From positions 11,299,287-11,363,286 of the forward strand of contig CP136061.1 in assembly GCA_032622095.1 (NCBI GenBank): DNA of 64,000 nucleotides, given 5' to 3'. Origin of the DNA: Siphonodentalium dalli. Lineage: Eukaryota; Mollusca; Scaphopoda; Gadilida; Siphonodentaliidae. Shown here piece by piece: positions 47,340 to 59,850 of the stretch (position 1 is its first letter; every line of letters starts with the position of its first letter). Under the pieces are notes generated by a model. The model had not been told where the DNA came from. It worked only from the letters and a program-made list of their open reading frames with translations, and ran no database searches. Position numbers and translations under genes: made by a program.

Positions 47340-47510
47340 TTACACACCCATAGTTACACAAATATAGATACAGGTCATCGTAGCATGCATTGTATGAGTA
47401 TATATACCTGTAGTTCCCGATAAATATAGTTAAAGGTCATCGTAGTGTGCATTGGATGAGAATATATACATGTAGCTCCCGATAAATATAGTTAAAGGTC
47501 ATCGTAGTAT
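47340..47510 (+). repeat. 62 bp tandem repeat, about 2.5 units
   Basis: TAAAGGTCATCGTAG starts at 47431 and 47493, with a CAGGTCATCGTAG relative near 47371. Between them lie a TATATACATGTAG-like stretch and CCCGATAAATATAG. Weaker relatives (GAAGGTTATCG, AAGGGTTATCG) appear at about 47740-47805. Confidence 0.75.
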
Positions 47511-48417
47511 ATTAGATATGGATATTGTTTGCAAATTCCCAAATATATGTTTATGACGTATATTACCACATTTCCATCCATAGTTATGATGCATAGTAAC
47601 CCTCCCCATTTATGTATGATGTATACGACGCACATCTTACAGTTATAATGTATATCACTCCTTTCCCATTTCATAGTTAAGTTCTATGCCAACATGTTAA
47701 CGTGTATGTCAGATATGATAATTTGGGCAAACTATATATAGTTGAAGGTTATCGTCTCTTATTGGACGAGCAGTTACTCATAATATCGTTAAGGGTTATC
47801 GTTGCCCATAGGATGAAAATTGTTAGTAAATTCATAAATATATGGATAGAGTTAAATGGTTTCCATAGATGCATACTTACAGCAACAGTTTATCGCTGTC
47901 AGATATTATATATTTTGATTTTATAAACCTTATTATAAATGGCACACCTTTTCTGGTGGTATGTTTATGTATATGTTTATTGTTATGCAGTGTTTGACTA
48001 TCAGTATATCCTGATGGTTTTGGAGGAAAAATAATTAACCAATTTTGGAAAATGTTTACTAAGACCATGTCCAAAAGATAGCATTTAAAAAGTTGGGATC
48101 GAAAAAACTATACCAGCAAAGAGTTCTCAAGAGCATAACTCTGGTATAACAGACATCAAATACAGCCTGTTTGTGTGATAGGTTTCGGCCCTTAATGCTC
48201 GACCTAATTGGTCACCAGAGAGGGGCCGTATAGAACAAATTACCATTCTATACCTCCAGCTGGAAAAATGTGGCCAAATTTCCCTCTCCATCAAAATACA
48301 TGACGTCAAACTAGATAAAAAATCCGCGCGAACGAGAGTCTCTCATACCGGTAAACACGAGTCCGTTAATTGTTTAGATTTTACACGATATATTAACACG
48401 AGATTCGTGTGATGAAC

Positions 48418-49860
48418 GAGGCGCGTTCACGTGGTTGTAGGGAAATCATACATGGGGGGAGTTGTGTTTATATTTTATAACAAATCAATTTCATGCGATA
48501 ATGTACGCTATAACTGAAAAGCTATGTTACCTTTTTATAAGAATATAGGTCAGAGTCCTCATATGTGGTCCCTCACGTAATATATGATTGCCCGTGCGGC
48601 ATATATGCCTGATTTTAGAAAACACTACATATGTCATGGTACTGAATACAAATGTGTAGTCTACCCCAAGATGGCTGTCACAGCTCTGAAGTACCAGACG
48701 TTACAGAAACACGTCACAACCACGCGCTCCGGTATGACGTACTTACCAGTGACGTCACAAGTCAGGTGCGTGCAACAATTATTTAAAGGGATATATATCG
48801 GATGCGTTTTATTTACAAACTAAGTTGTAGATTTCAGAAAATAATTTCGTTGTATGTAACCAACTGTCATGTTGGTGTGTGCATAATATATATTAATTCC
48901 AAGATAGATTATGGTGAATGGTTCCGAGCTGAGAGCATTACATTAAGTTGGTGTGAGCTCTTTTGAAGAGCGTAGTTGCATGAGCATGTACTAGTACTAG
49001 TAAGTGGCTAATAACCATACCTTTGAAGAGTATTCATACTATTGTAAAAAATATCGTAAATGGGTATCTAAAATGGACGTGTCCATCGCGAAATTAATGA
49101 TTATAACAACGAGGCGCGTTCACGTGGTGTTAGCGAAATCCTAAGGTGGAGTTGCGTTTATATTATTATAAAAATTCAATATCATGCATCAATATATGCT
49201 ATCCCCTAAAAGTCACGGAAACAAATTCGTTTTATATAACCAACTGTAATGTTGGGGTGTGGATATTATATCTTAATTCCAAGATAGATTATGTTGAATA
49301 GTTCTGAGCTGGGCCATACCATTAAGTTAGCGTGAGCTCTGTTAAAGAGCGTTGTTGTTTGGATGTGTAAGTGACTCAACATAAAATTTTATAAATTATC
49401 GTAAATGGGTATCAAAAATGGACATGCCTACCGCGAAATTAGTGATTATAACAAAGAGGCGCGTTCGCGTGGTGGTAGGAAAATCCTAAGGGGTGTGATT
49501 ATATCATTATACAAATTTAATTTCATCGCCAATGTGTTCTATAACCTAAAAGCTACGGAAACAAATTCGTGCTATATGACCAACTGTACTACTGGGATGT
49601 GGATGCTACATATTAATTCCAAGATTGATTATGGTGAATGCTTCCGAGCTGCGGCCATTATTTAGGTTAGTATGGGCTCGTATAAAGAGCGTTGTTACTT
49701 GAGCATATAAGTGATTAAAACCATATCATTAAAGAGTATTCATAACATTGTAAAATATTGTAAACAGGTATCAAAATGGACGTGATCATTCCGAAATTAA
49801 TGATTATAACATACCGCTATTACCATTTATAATTGTTATATATGCTAGGAATCAAATTAC
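48418..49860 (+). repeat. 345 bp tandem repeat, three units, the first split by an insertion
   Basis: GAGGCGCGTTC starts at 48418, 49111 and 49456. The last two are 345 bp apart. Shared landmarks in order are GCGTTCACGTGG, CCAACTGTAATGTTGG-like text, TTAATTCCAAGATAGATTAT, GAGCT(G/C), AAGAGCGTTGTT and AAATTAATGATTATAAC. The first unit carries about 330 bp of extra DNA (about 48525-48835) between its CTATAAC part and its AACCAACTG part. A fourth unit is begun at about 49860 (ATATAACCAACTATACTGTT). Short frames here are not credible genes. Confidence 0.85.
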
Positions 49861-50270
49861 CTAATATAACCAACTATACTGTTGGAAGTAATGTTAGTCT
49901 ATGTGTCAATTAGCAAAAGTGTAATAATAATGAACTCAGTGCCACCATCTGTGATATATGTAGGTATACATGTATATATACATATTTAACACGTGCAATC
50001 AATAAGTTTTGTAACTAGTTTAGTAACTAGTAATTTTTTGCAACCATGTACATGCCATCGGTACCTGTATCGCACTAATGCCAATATGGCCGATCTAAAG
50101 TACATAACGTCATGAAGATCAACAAATGAACGGGTACTTAAAATAAGAACGAGTCTGTCTATTAACTAAAGGTATAATAAACTGAATATAACAAGAGTGT
50201 GAAATTAAGTCGTCAAACGTTTAAAAACGAATGTTGCGTGTTGCCAAAAGCCTCACCGACGGATAGTATA

Positions 50271-50409
50271 TGTTTTATGGTTTATGGCAATTATGCCAAA
50301 GGGGATGTCAGGAATGATAACTTATTGGCAAGGTCCGCAAGCACCACACCGACACACCGAGCAGGCAGATAAAAACCCGCGTGATGCATCGACTGGTAAC
50401 CGGAAGGCG
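50271..50409 (-). repeat. Terminal direct repeat, right copy (139 bp)
   Basis: Perfect copy of 47064-47202. Its right end (GGAAGGCG, then A) abuts the satellite directly. Confidence 0.9.
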
Positions 50410-51725
50410 AGGTGAGGTACCGGTGAGTGTTTCTGTATTCCGCATTGTTCATGCCTGTATCGATGTGGTGAGGTACCGGTGGGTGTTTCTGTATTCTGCA
50501 TTGTTCATGTCTGTATCGTTGTGGTGAGGTACCGGTTGGTGTTTCTGTATTCTGCATTGTTCATGCCTGTATCGTTGTGGTGAGGTACCGGTGGGTGTTT
50601 CTGTATTCTGCATTGTTCATGCCTGTATCGTTGTGGTGAGGTACCGGTGGGTATTTCTGTATTCTGCATTGTTCATGTCTGTATCGTTGTGGTGAGGTAC
50701 CGGTGGATGTTTCTGTATTCTGCATTGTTCATGCCTGTATCGTTGTAGTGAGGTACCGGTGGGTGTTTCTGTATTCTGCATTGTGCATGTCTGTATCGAT
50801 GTGGTGAGGTACCGGTGGGTGTTTCTGTATTCTGCATTGTGCATGTCTGTATCGATGTGGTGAGGTACCGGTGGGTGTTTCTGTATTCTGCATTGTTCAT
50901 GCCTGTATCGTTGTGGTGAGGTACCGGTGGGTGTTTCTGTATTCTGCATTGTTCATGCCTGTATCGTTGTGGTGAGGTACCGGTTGGTGTTTCTGTATTC
51001 TGCATTGTTCATGTCTGTATCGTTGTGGTGAGGTACCGGTGGATGTTTCTGTATTCTGCATTGTGCATGTCTGTATCGATGTGGTGAGGTACCGGTGGGT
51101 GTTTCTGTATTCTGCATTGTTCATGTCTGTATGGTTGTGGTGAGGTACCGGTGTGTGTTTCTGTATTCTGCATTGTTCATGCCTGTATCGTTGTGGTGAG
51201 GTACCGGTGGGTGTTTCTGTATTCTGCATTGTTCATGCCTGTATCGTTGTGGTGAGGTACCGGTGTGTATTTCTGTATTCTGCATTGTTCATGCCTGTAT
51301 CGTTGTGGTGAGGTACCGGTGGGTGTTTCTGTATTCTGCATTGTTCATGCCTGTATCGTTGTAGTGAGGTACCGGTGGGTGTTTCTGTATTCTGCATTGT
51401 TCATGCCTGTATCGTTGTGGTGAGGTACCGGTGGGTGTTTCTGTATTCTGCATTGTTCATGCCTGTATCGTTGTGGTGAGGTACCGGTGTGTATTTCTGT
51501 ATTCTGCATTGTTCATGCCTGTATCGTTGTGGTGAGGTACCGGTTGGTGTTTCTGTATTCTGCATTGTTCATGCCTGTATCGTTGTGGTGAGGTAAGGGT
51601 GTGTATTTCTGTATTCTGCATTGTTCATGCCTGTATCGTTGTGGTGAGGTACCGGTGGGTGTTTCTGTATTCTGCATTGTTCATGCCTGTATCGTTGTGG
51701 TGAGGTACCGGTGGGTGTTTCTGTA

Positions 51726-52395
51726 TGCTGCATTGTTCATGCCTGTATCGTTGTGGTGAGGTACCGGTGGGTGTTTCTGTATTCTGCATTGTTTATGCCT
51801 GTATCGTTGTGGTGGGGTACCGGTGGGTGGTTCTGTATTCTGCATTGTTCATGCCTGTAGCGTTGTGGTGAGGTACCGGTGGGTGTTTCTGTATTCTGCA
51901 TTGTTCATGCCTGTATCGTTGTAGTGAGGTACCGTGGGTGTTTCTGTATTCTGCATTGTTCATGCCTGTATCGTTGTGGTGAGGTACCGGTGGGTGTTTC
52001 TGTATTCTGCATTGTTCATGCCTGTATCGTTGTGGTGAGGTACCGGTGGGTGTTTCTGTATGCTGCATTGTTCATGCCTGTATCGTTGTGGTGAGGTACC
52101 GGTGGGTGTTTCTGTATTCTGCATTGTTTATGCCTGTATCGTTGTGGTGGGGTACCGGTGGGTGTTTCTGTATTCTGCATTGTTCATGCCTGTAGCGTTG
52201 TGGTGAGGTACCGGTGGGTGTTTCTGTATTCTGCATTGTTCATGCCTGTATCGTTGTAGTGAGGTACCGTGGGTGTTTCTGTATTCTGCATTGTTCATGC
52301 CTGTATCGTTGTGGTGAGGTACCGGTGGGTGTTTCTGTATTCTGCAGTGTTCATGACTGTATCGTTGTGGTGAGGTACCGGTGGGTGTTTCTGTA
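51726..52395 (+). repeat. 335 bp (six-unit) duplication in array II
   Basis: TGCTGCATTG at 51726 and 52061, GTAGCGTTGTGG at about 51857 and 52192, and the one-base-short ACCGTGGG at about 51931 and 52266 all repeat at 335 bp (five 56 bp units plus one of 55 bp). Confidence 0.9.
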
Positions 52396-53052
52396 TTCTG
52401 CATTGTTCATGCCTGTATCGATGTGGCGAGGTACCGGTGGGTGTTTCTGTATTCTGCATTGTTCATGCCTGTATCGTTGTGGTGAGGTACCGGTTGGTGT
52501 TTCTGTATTCTGCATTGTTCATGCCTGTATCGTTGTGGTGAGGTACCGGTGGGTGTTTCTGTATTCTACATTGTTCATGCCTGTATCGTTGTGGTGAGGT
52601 ACCGGTAGGTGTTTCTGTATTCTGAATTGTTCATGCCTGTATCGTTGTGGTGAGGTACCGGTGGGTATTTCTGTATTCTACATTGTTCATGCCTGTATCG
52701 TTGTGGTGAGGTACCGGTGGGTGTTTCTGTATTCTGCATTGTTCATGCCTGTATCGTTGTGGTGAGGTACCGGTGTGTGTTTCTGTATTCTGCATTGTTC
52801 ATGCCTGTATCGATGTGGTGAGGTACCGGTGGGTGTTTATGTATTCTGCATTGTTCATGCCTGTATCGTTGTGGTGAGGTACCGGTGTGTGTTTCTGTAT
52901 TCTGCATTGTTCATGCCTGTATCGTTGTGGTGAGGTACCGGTGGGTGTTTCTGTATTCTGCATTGTTCATGCCTGTATCGTTGTGGTGAGGTACCGGTGG
53001 GTATTTCTGTATTCTGCATTGTTCATGCCTGTATCGTTGTGGTGAGGTACCG

Positions 53053-53610
53053 GTGGGTGTTTCTGTATTCTACATTGTTCATGCTTGTATCGATGTGGTG
53101 AGGTACCGGTGGGTGTTTCTGTATTCTGCATTGTTCATGCCTGTATCGATGTGGTGGGGTACCGGTGGGTGTTTCTGTATTCTACATTGTTCATGCTTGT
53201 ATCGTTGTGGTGAGGTACCGGTGGGTGTTTCTGTATTCTACATTGTTCATGCTTGTATCGATGTGGTGAGGTACCGGTGGGTGTTTCTGTATTCTACATT
53301 GTTCATGCCTGTATCGTTGTGGTGAGGTACCGGTGGGTGTTTCTGTATTCTACATTGTTCATGCTTGTATCGATGTGGTGAGGTACCGGTGGGTGTTTCT
53401 GTATTCTGCATTGTTCATGCCTGTATCGTTGTGGTGGGGTACCGGTGGGTGTTTCTGTATTCTGCATTGTTCATGCCTGTATCGTTGTGGTGAGGTACCG
53501 GTGGGTATTTCTGTATTCTGCATTGTTCATGCCTGTATCGTTGTGGTGAGGTACCGGTTGGTGTTTCTGTATTCCGCATTGTTCATGCCTGTATCGTTGT
53601 GGTGAGGTAC
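53053..53610 (+). repeat. Five-unit (280 bp) duplication in array II
   Basis: The combination CTACATTGTTCATGCTTGTA followed by TCGATGTGG occurs at about 53070 and 53350, with a shorter copy at about 53238. Confidence 0.75.
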
Positions 53611-56600
53611 CGGTGTGTGTTTCTGTATTCCGCATTGTTCATGCCTGTATCGTTGTGGTGAGGTACGGGTTGGTGTTTCTGTATTCTGCATTGTTCATGC
53701 CTGTATCGTTGTGGTGAGGTACCGGTGGGTGTTTCTGTATTCTGCATTGTTCATGCCTGTATCGTTGTGGTGAGGTACCGGTGGGTGTTTCTGTATTCTG
53801 CATTGTTTATGTCTGTATCGTTGTGGTGAGGTACCGGTGTGTGTTTCTGTATTCTGCATTGTTCATGCCTGTATCGTTGTGGTGAGGTACCGGTGGGTGT
53901 TTCTGTATTCTGCATTGTTCATGCCTGTATCGTTGTGGTGAGGTACCGGTGGGTGTTTCTGTATTCTGCATTGTTCATGCCTGTATCGTTGTGGTGAGGT
54001 ACCGGTGGGTGTTTCTGTATTCCGCATTGTTCATGCCTGTATCGTTGTTGTGAGGTACCGGTGGGTATTTCTGTATTCCGCATTGTTCATGCCTGTATCG
54101 TTGTGGTGAGGTACCGGTGGGTGTTTCTGTATTCTGCATTGTTCATGCCTGTATCGTTGTGGTGAGGTACCGGTGGGTGTTTCTGTATTCTGCATTGTTC
54201 ATGCCTGTATCGTTGTGGTGAGGTACCGGTGTGTGTTTCTGTATTCTGCATTGTTCATGCCTGTATCGTTGTGGTGAGGTACCGGTGGGTGTTTCTGTAT
54301 TCTGCATTGTTCATGCCTGTATCGTTGTGGTGAGGTACCGGTTGGTGTTTATGTATTCTGCATTGTTCATGCCTGTATCGTTGTGGTGAGGTACCGGTGG
54401 GTGTTTCTGTATTCTGCATTGTTCATGTCTGTATCGTTGTGGTGAGGTACCGGTTGGTGTTTCTGTATTCTGCATTGTTCATGTCTGTATCGTTGTGGTG
54501 AGGTACCGGTGGGTGTTTCTGTATTCTGCATTGTCCATGCCTGTATCGTTGTGGTGAGGTACCGGTGGGTGTTTCTGTATTCTGCATTGTTCATGTCTGT
54601 ATCGTTGTGGTGAGGTACCGGTTGGTGTTTCTGTATTCTGCATTGTTCATGCCTGTATCGTTGTGGTGAGGTACCGGTGGGTGTTTCTGTATTCTGCATT
54701 GTTCATGCCTGTATCGTTGTGGTGAGGTACCGGTGGGTGTTTCTGTATTCTGCATTGTTCATGCCTGTATCGTTGTGGTGAGGTACCGGTGTGTATTTCT
54801 GTATTCTGCATTGTTCCTGTAACGTTGTGGTGAGGTACCGGTGGGTGTTTCTGTGTTCTGCATTGTTCATGCCTGTATCGTTGTGGTGAGGTACCGGTGT
54901 GTGTTTCTGTATTCTGCATTGTTCATGCCTGTATCGTTGTGGTGAGGTACCGGTGTGTGTTTCTGTATTCCGCATTGTTCATGCCTGTATCGATGTGGTG
55001 AGGTACCGGTGGGTGTTTCTGTATTCTGCATTGTTCATGCGTGTATCGTTGTGGTGAGGTACCGATGGGTGTTTCTGTATTCTGCATTGTTCATGTCTGT
55101 ATCGTTGTGGTGAGGTACCGGTGTGTGTTTCTGTATTCTGCATTGTTCATGCCTGTATCGTTGTGGTGAGGTACCGGTGGGTGTTTCTGTATTCTGCATT
55201 GTTCATGCCTGTATCGTTGTGGTGAGGTACCGGTGGGTGTTTCTGTATTCTGCATTGTTCATGTCTGTATCGTTGTGGTGAGGTACCGGTGGGTGTTTCT
55301 GTATTCTGCATTGTTCATGCCTGTATCGATGTGGTGAGGTACCGGTGGGTGTTTATGTATTCTGCATTGTTCATGCCTGTATCGTTGTGGTGAGGTACCG
55401 GTGGGTGTTTCTGTATTCTGCATTGTTCATGCCTGTATCGTTGTGGTGAGGTACCGGTGTGTATTTCTGTATTCTGCATTGTTCATGCCTGTATCGTTGT
55501 GGTGAGGTACCGGTGGGTGTTTCTGTATTCTGCATTGTTCATGCCTGTATCGTTGTGGTGAGGTACCGGTGGGTGTTTCTGTATTCTGCATTGTTCATGC
55601 CTGTATCGGTGTGGTGAGGTACCGGTGGGTGTTTCTGTATTCTGCATTGTTCATGCCTGTATCGATGTGGTGAGGTACCGGTGGGTGTTTCTGTATTCTG
55701 CATTGTTCATGCCTGTATCGTTGTGGTGAGGTACCGGTGGGTGTTTCTGTATTCTGCATTGTTCATGCATGTATCGTTGTGGTGAGGTACCGGTGGGTGT
55801 TTCTGTATTCTGCATTGTTCATGTCTGTATCGTTGTGGTGAGGTACCGGTGGGTGTTTCTGTATTCTGCATTGTTCATGCCTGTATCGTTGTGGTGAGGT
55901 ACGGGTGGGTGTTTCTGTATTCTGCATTGTTCATGTCTGTATCGTTGTGGTGAGGTACCGGTGGGTGTTTCTGTATTCTGCATTGTTCATGCCTGTATCG
56001 TTGTGGTGAGGTACCGGTGTGTATTTCTGTATTCTGCATTGTTCATGCATGTATCGATGTGGTGAGGTACCGGTGTGTGTTTCTGTATTCTGCATTGTTC
56101 ATGCCTGTATCGTTGTGGTGAGGTACCGGTGGGTGTTTCTGTATTCCGCATTGTTCATGCCTGTATCGTTGTGGTGAGGTACCGGTTGGTGTTTCTGTAT
56201 TCTGCATTGTTCATGCCTGTATCGTTGTGGTGAGGTACCGGTGGGTGTTTCTGTATTTTGCATTGTTCATGCATGTATCGTTGTGGTGAGGTACCGGTTG
56301 GTGTTTCTGTATTCTACATTGTTCATGTCTGTATCGTTGTGGTGAGGTACCGGCGGGTGTTTCTGTATTCTGCATTGTTCATGCCTGTATCGTTGTGGTG
56401 AGGTTCCGGTGGGTATTTCTGTATTCTGCATTGTTCATGCCTGTATCGTTGTGGTGAGGTACCGGTGGGTGTTTCTGTATTCTGCATTGTTCATGCCTGT
56501 ATCGTTGTGGTGAAGTACCGGTGGATGTTTATGTATTCTGCATTGTTCATGCCTGTATCGTTGTGGTGAAGTACCGGTGAGTGTTTCTGTATTCTGCATT

Positions 56601-57035
56601 GTTCCTGTATCGTTGTGGTGAGGTACCGGTGTGTGTTTCTGTATTCTGCATTGTTCATGCCTGTATCGTTGTGGTGAGGTACCGGTTGGTGTTTCTGTAT
56701 TCTGCATTGTTCATGCCTGTATCGTTGTGGTGAGGTACCGGTGGGTGTTTCTGTATTCTGCATTGTTCATGCCTGTATCGTTGTGGTGAGGTACCGGTAG
56801 GTGTTTCTGTATTCTGCATTGTTCATGCCTGTATCGTTGTGGTGAGGTACCGGTGGGTGTTTCTGTATTCTGCATTGTTCATGCCTGTATCGTTGTGGTG
56901 AGGTACCGGTTTGTGTTTCTGTATTCTGCATTGTTCATGCCTGTATCGTTGTGGTGAGGTACCGGTTGGTGTTTCTGTATTCTGCATTGTTCATGCCTGT
57001 ATCGTTGTGGTGAGGTACCGGTGGGTGTTTCTGTA

Positions 57036-57590
57036 TTCTGCATTGTTCATGCCTGTATCGTTGTGGTGAGGTACCGGTGGGTGTTTCTGTATGCTGCATT
57101 GTTCATGCCTGTATCGTTGTGGTGAGGTACCGGTGGGTGTTTCTGTATTCTGCATTGTTCATGCCTGTATCGTTGTGGTGAGGTACCGGTAGGTGTTTCT
57201 GTATTCTGCATTGTTCATGTCTGTATCGTTGTGGTGAGGTACCGGTGGGTGTTTCTGTATTCTGCATTGTTCATGCCTGTATCGTTGTGGTGAGGTACCG
57301 GTGGGTGTTTCTGTATGCTGCATTGTTCATGCCTGTATCGTTGTGGTGAGGTACCGGTGGGTGTTTCTGTATTCTGCATTGTTCATGCCTGTATCGTTGT
57401 GGTGAGGTACCGGTAGGTGTTTCTGTATTCTGCATTGTTCATGTCTGTATCGTTGTGGTGAGGTACCGGTGGGTGTTTCTGTATTCTGCATTGTTCATGC
57501 CTGTATCGTTGTGGTGAGGTACCGGTGGGTGTTTCTGTATGCTGCATTGTTCATGCCTGTATCGTTGTGGTGAGGTACCGGTGGGTGTTT
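57036..57590 (+). repeat. Four-unit (224 bp) tandem group in array II
   Basis: TGCTGCATTG occurs at 57092, 57316 and 57540. GGTAGGTG and CATGTCTG variants follow the first two at the same offsets. Confidence 0.85.
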
Positions 57591-59544
57591 CTGTATACTA
57601 CATTGTTCATGCCTGTATCGTTGTGGTGAGGTACCGGTGGGTGTTTCTGTGTTCTGCATTGTTCATGCCTGTATCGTTGTGGTGAGGTACCGGTTGGTGT
57701 TTCTGTATTCTGCATTGTTCATGCCTGTATCGTTGTGGTGAGGTACCGGTGGGTGTTTCTGTATTCTGCATTGTTCATGCCTGTATCGTTGTGGTGAGGT
57801 ACCGGTGGGTGTTTCTGTATTCTGCATTGTTCATGCCTGTATCGTTGTGGTGAGGTACCGGTGGGTGTTTCTGTATTCTGCATTGTTCATGCCTGTATCG
57901 TTGTGGTGAGGTACCGGTGGGTGTTTCTGTATTCCGCATTGTTCATTCCTGTATCGTTGTGGTGAGGTACCGGTGGGTGTTTCTGTATTCTGCATTGTTC
58001 ATGCCTGTATCGTTGTGGTGAGGTACCGGTGGGTGTTTCTGTATTCTGCATTGTTCATGCCTGTATCGTTGTAGTGAGGTACCGGTGGGTGTTTCTGTAT
58101 TCTGCATTGTTCATGCCTGTATCGTTCTGGTGAGGTACCGGTGGGTGTTTCTGTATTCTGCATTGTTCATGCCTGTATCGTTGTGGTGAGGTACCGGTGG
58201 GTGTTTCTGTATTCTACATTGTTCCTGTATCGTTGTGGTGAGGTACCGGTTGGTGTTTCTGTATTCTGCATTGTTCATGTCTGTATCGTTGTGGTGAGGT
58301 ACCGGTGGGTGTTTATGTATTCTGCATTGTTCATGCCTGTATCGTTGTGGTGAGGTACCGGTGGGTGTTTCTGTATTCTGCATTGTTCATGTCTGTATCG
58401 TTGTGGTGAGGTACCGGTTGGTGTTTCTGTATTCTGCATTGTTCATGCCTGTATCGTTGTGGTGAGGTACCGGTGGGTGTTTCTGTGTTCTGCATTGTTC
58501 ATGCCTGTATCGTTGTGGTGAGGTACCGGTTGGTGTTTCTGTATTCTGCATTGTTCATGCCTGTATCGTTGTGGTGAGGTACCGGTTGGTGTTTCTGTAT
58601 TCTGCATTGTTCATGCCTGTATCGTTGTGGTGAGGTACCGGTTGGTGTTTCTGTATTCTGCGTTGTTCATGCCTGTATCGTTGTGGTGAGGTACCTGTGG
58701 GTGTTTCTGTATTCTGCATTGTTCATGCCTGTATCGTTGTGGTGAGGTACCGGTTGGTGTTTCTGTATTCCGCATTGTTCATGCCTGTATCGTTGTGGTG
58801 AGGTACCGGTGGGTGTTTCTGTATTCTGCATTGTTCATGCCTGTATCGTTGTGGTGAGGTACCGGTGGGTGTTTCTGTATTCTGCATTGTTCATGCCTGT
58901 ATCGTTGTGGTGAGGTACCGGTTGGTGTTTCTGTATTCTACATTGTTCATGCCTGTATCGTTGTGGTGAGGTACCGGTGTGTGTTTCTGTATTCCGCATT
59001 GTTCATGCCTGTATCGATGTGGTGAGGTACCGGTGGGTGTTTCTGTATTCTACATTGTTCATGCCTGTATCGTTGTGGTGAGGTACCGGTTGGTGTTTCT
59101 GTATTCTGCATTGTTCATGCCTGTATCGTTGTGGTGAGGTACCGGTTGGTGTTTCTGTATTCTACATTGTTCATGCCTGTATCGTTGTGGTGAGGTACCG
59201 GTGTGTGTTTCTGTATTCCGCATTGTTCATGCCTGTATCGATGTGGTGAGGTACCGGTGGGTGTTTCTGTATTCTACATTGTTCATGCCTGTATCGTTGT
59301 GGTGAGGTACCGGTGGGTGTTTCTGTATTCTGCATTGTTCATGCCTGTATCGTTGTGGTGAGGTACCGGTGGGTGTTTCTGTATTCTGCATTGTTCATGC
59401 CTGTATCGTTGTGGTGAGGTACCGGTGGGTGTTTCTGTATTCTGCATTGTTCATGCCTGTATCGTTGTGGTGAGGTACCGGTTGGTGTTTCTGTATTCTG
59501 CATTGTTCATGCCTGTATCGTTGTGGTGAGGTACCGGTGGGTGT

Positions 59545-59850
59545 TTCCGTATTTTGCATTGTTCATGCCTGTATCGTTGTGGTGAGGTACCGGTTGGTGT
59601 TTCTGTATTCTGCATTGTTCATGCCTGTATCGTTGTGGTGAGGTACCGGTGGGTGTTTCTGTATTCTGCATTGTTCATGTCTGTATCGTTGTGGTGAGGT
59701 ACCGGTGGGTGTTTCCGTATTTTGCATTGTTCATGCCTGTATCGTTGTGGTGAGGTACCGGTTGGTGTTTCTGTATTCTGCATTGTGCATGTCTGTATCG
59801 TTGTGGTGAGGTACCGGTGGGTGTTTCCGTATTTTGCATTGTTCATGCCT
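59545..59850 (+). repeat. TTTCCGTATTTTGC variant units at 3- and 2-unit spacing
   Basis: This rare variant appears at about 59545, 59713 and 59825, intervals of 168 and 112 bp, showing spread by short unequal exchanges. Confidence 0.8.

Larger units (their letters stand above)
47065..50410 (-). mobile_element. 3.3 kb retroposon-like insertion in the satellite
   Basis: Unique DNA interrupts the 56 bp array here. It has identical 139 bp direct repeats at both ends (47064-47202 and 50271-50409) and a probable 22 bp target duplication. Read on the minus strand, the end at 47065 finishes in GGCATAATTGCC followed by ATAAACCATAAAAC, which looks like the short-repeat tail of a CR1-like LINE or a SINE and gives the orientation. 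The interior (47203-50270) contains a 62 bp and a 345 bp tandem repeat and no reverse transcriptase, integrase or transposase. An LTR element is less likely because the repeats do not end TG...CA and there is no gag-pol. Capture of flanking DNA by read-through retrotransposition is one explanation. Confidence 0.6.

Noticed and set aside
47064-50409. LTR retrotransposon
   Set aside because: The direct repeats do not have TG...CA ends, there is no primer-binding site or polypurine tract that I can recognise, and there is no gag, protease, reverse transcriptase or integrase. The probable 22 bp duplication is too long for LTR integrases.
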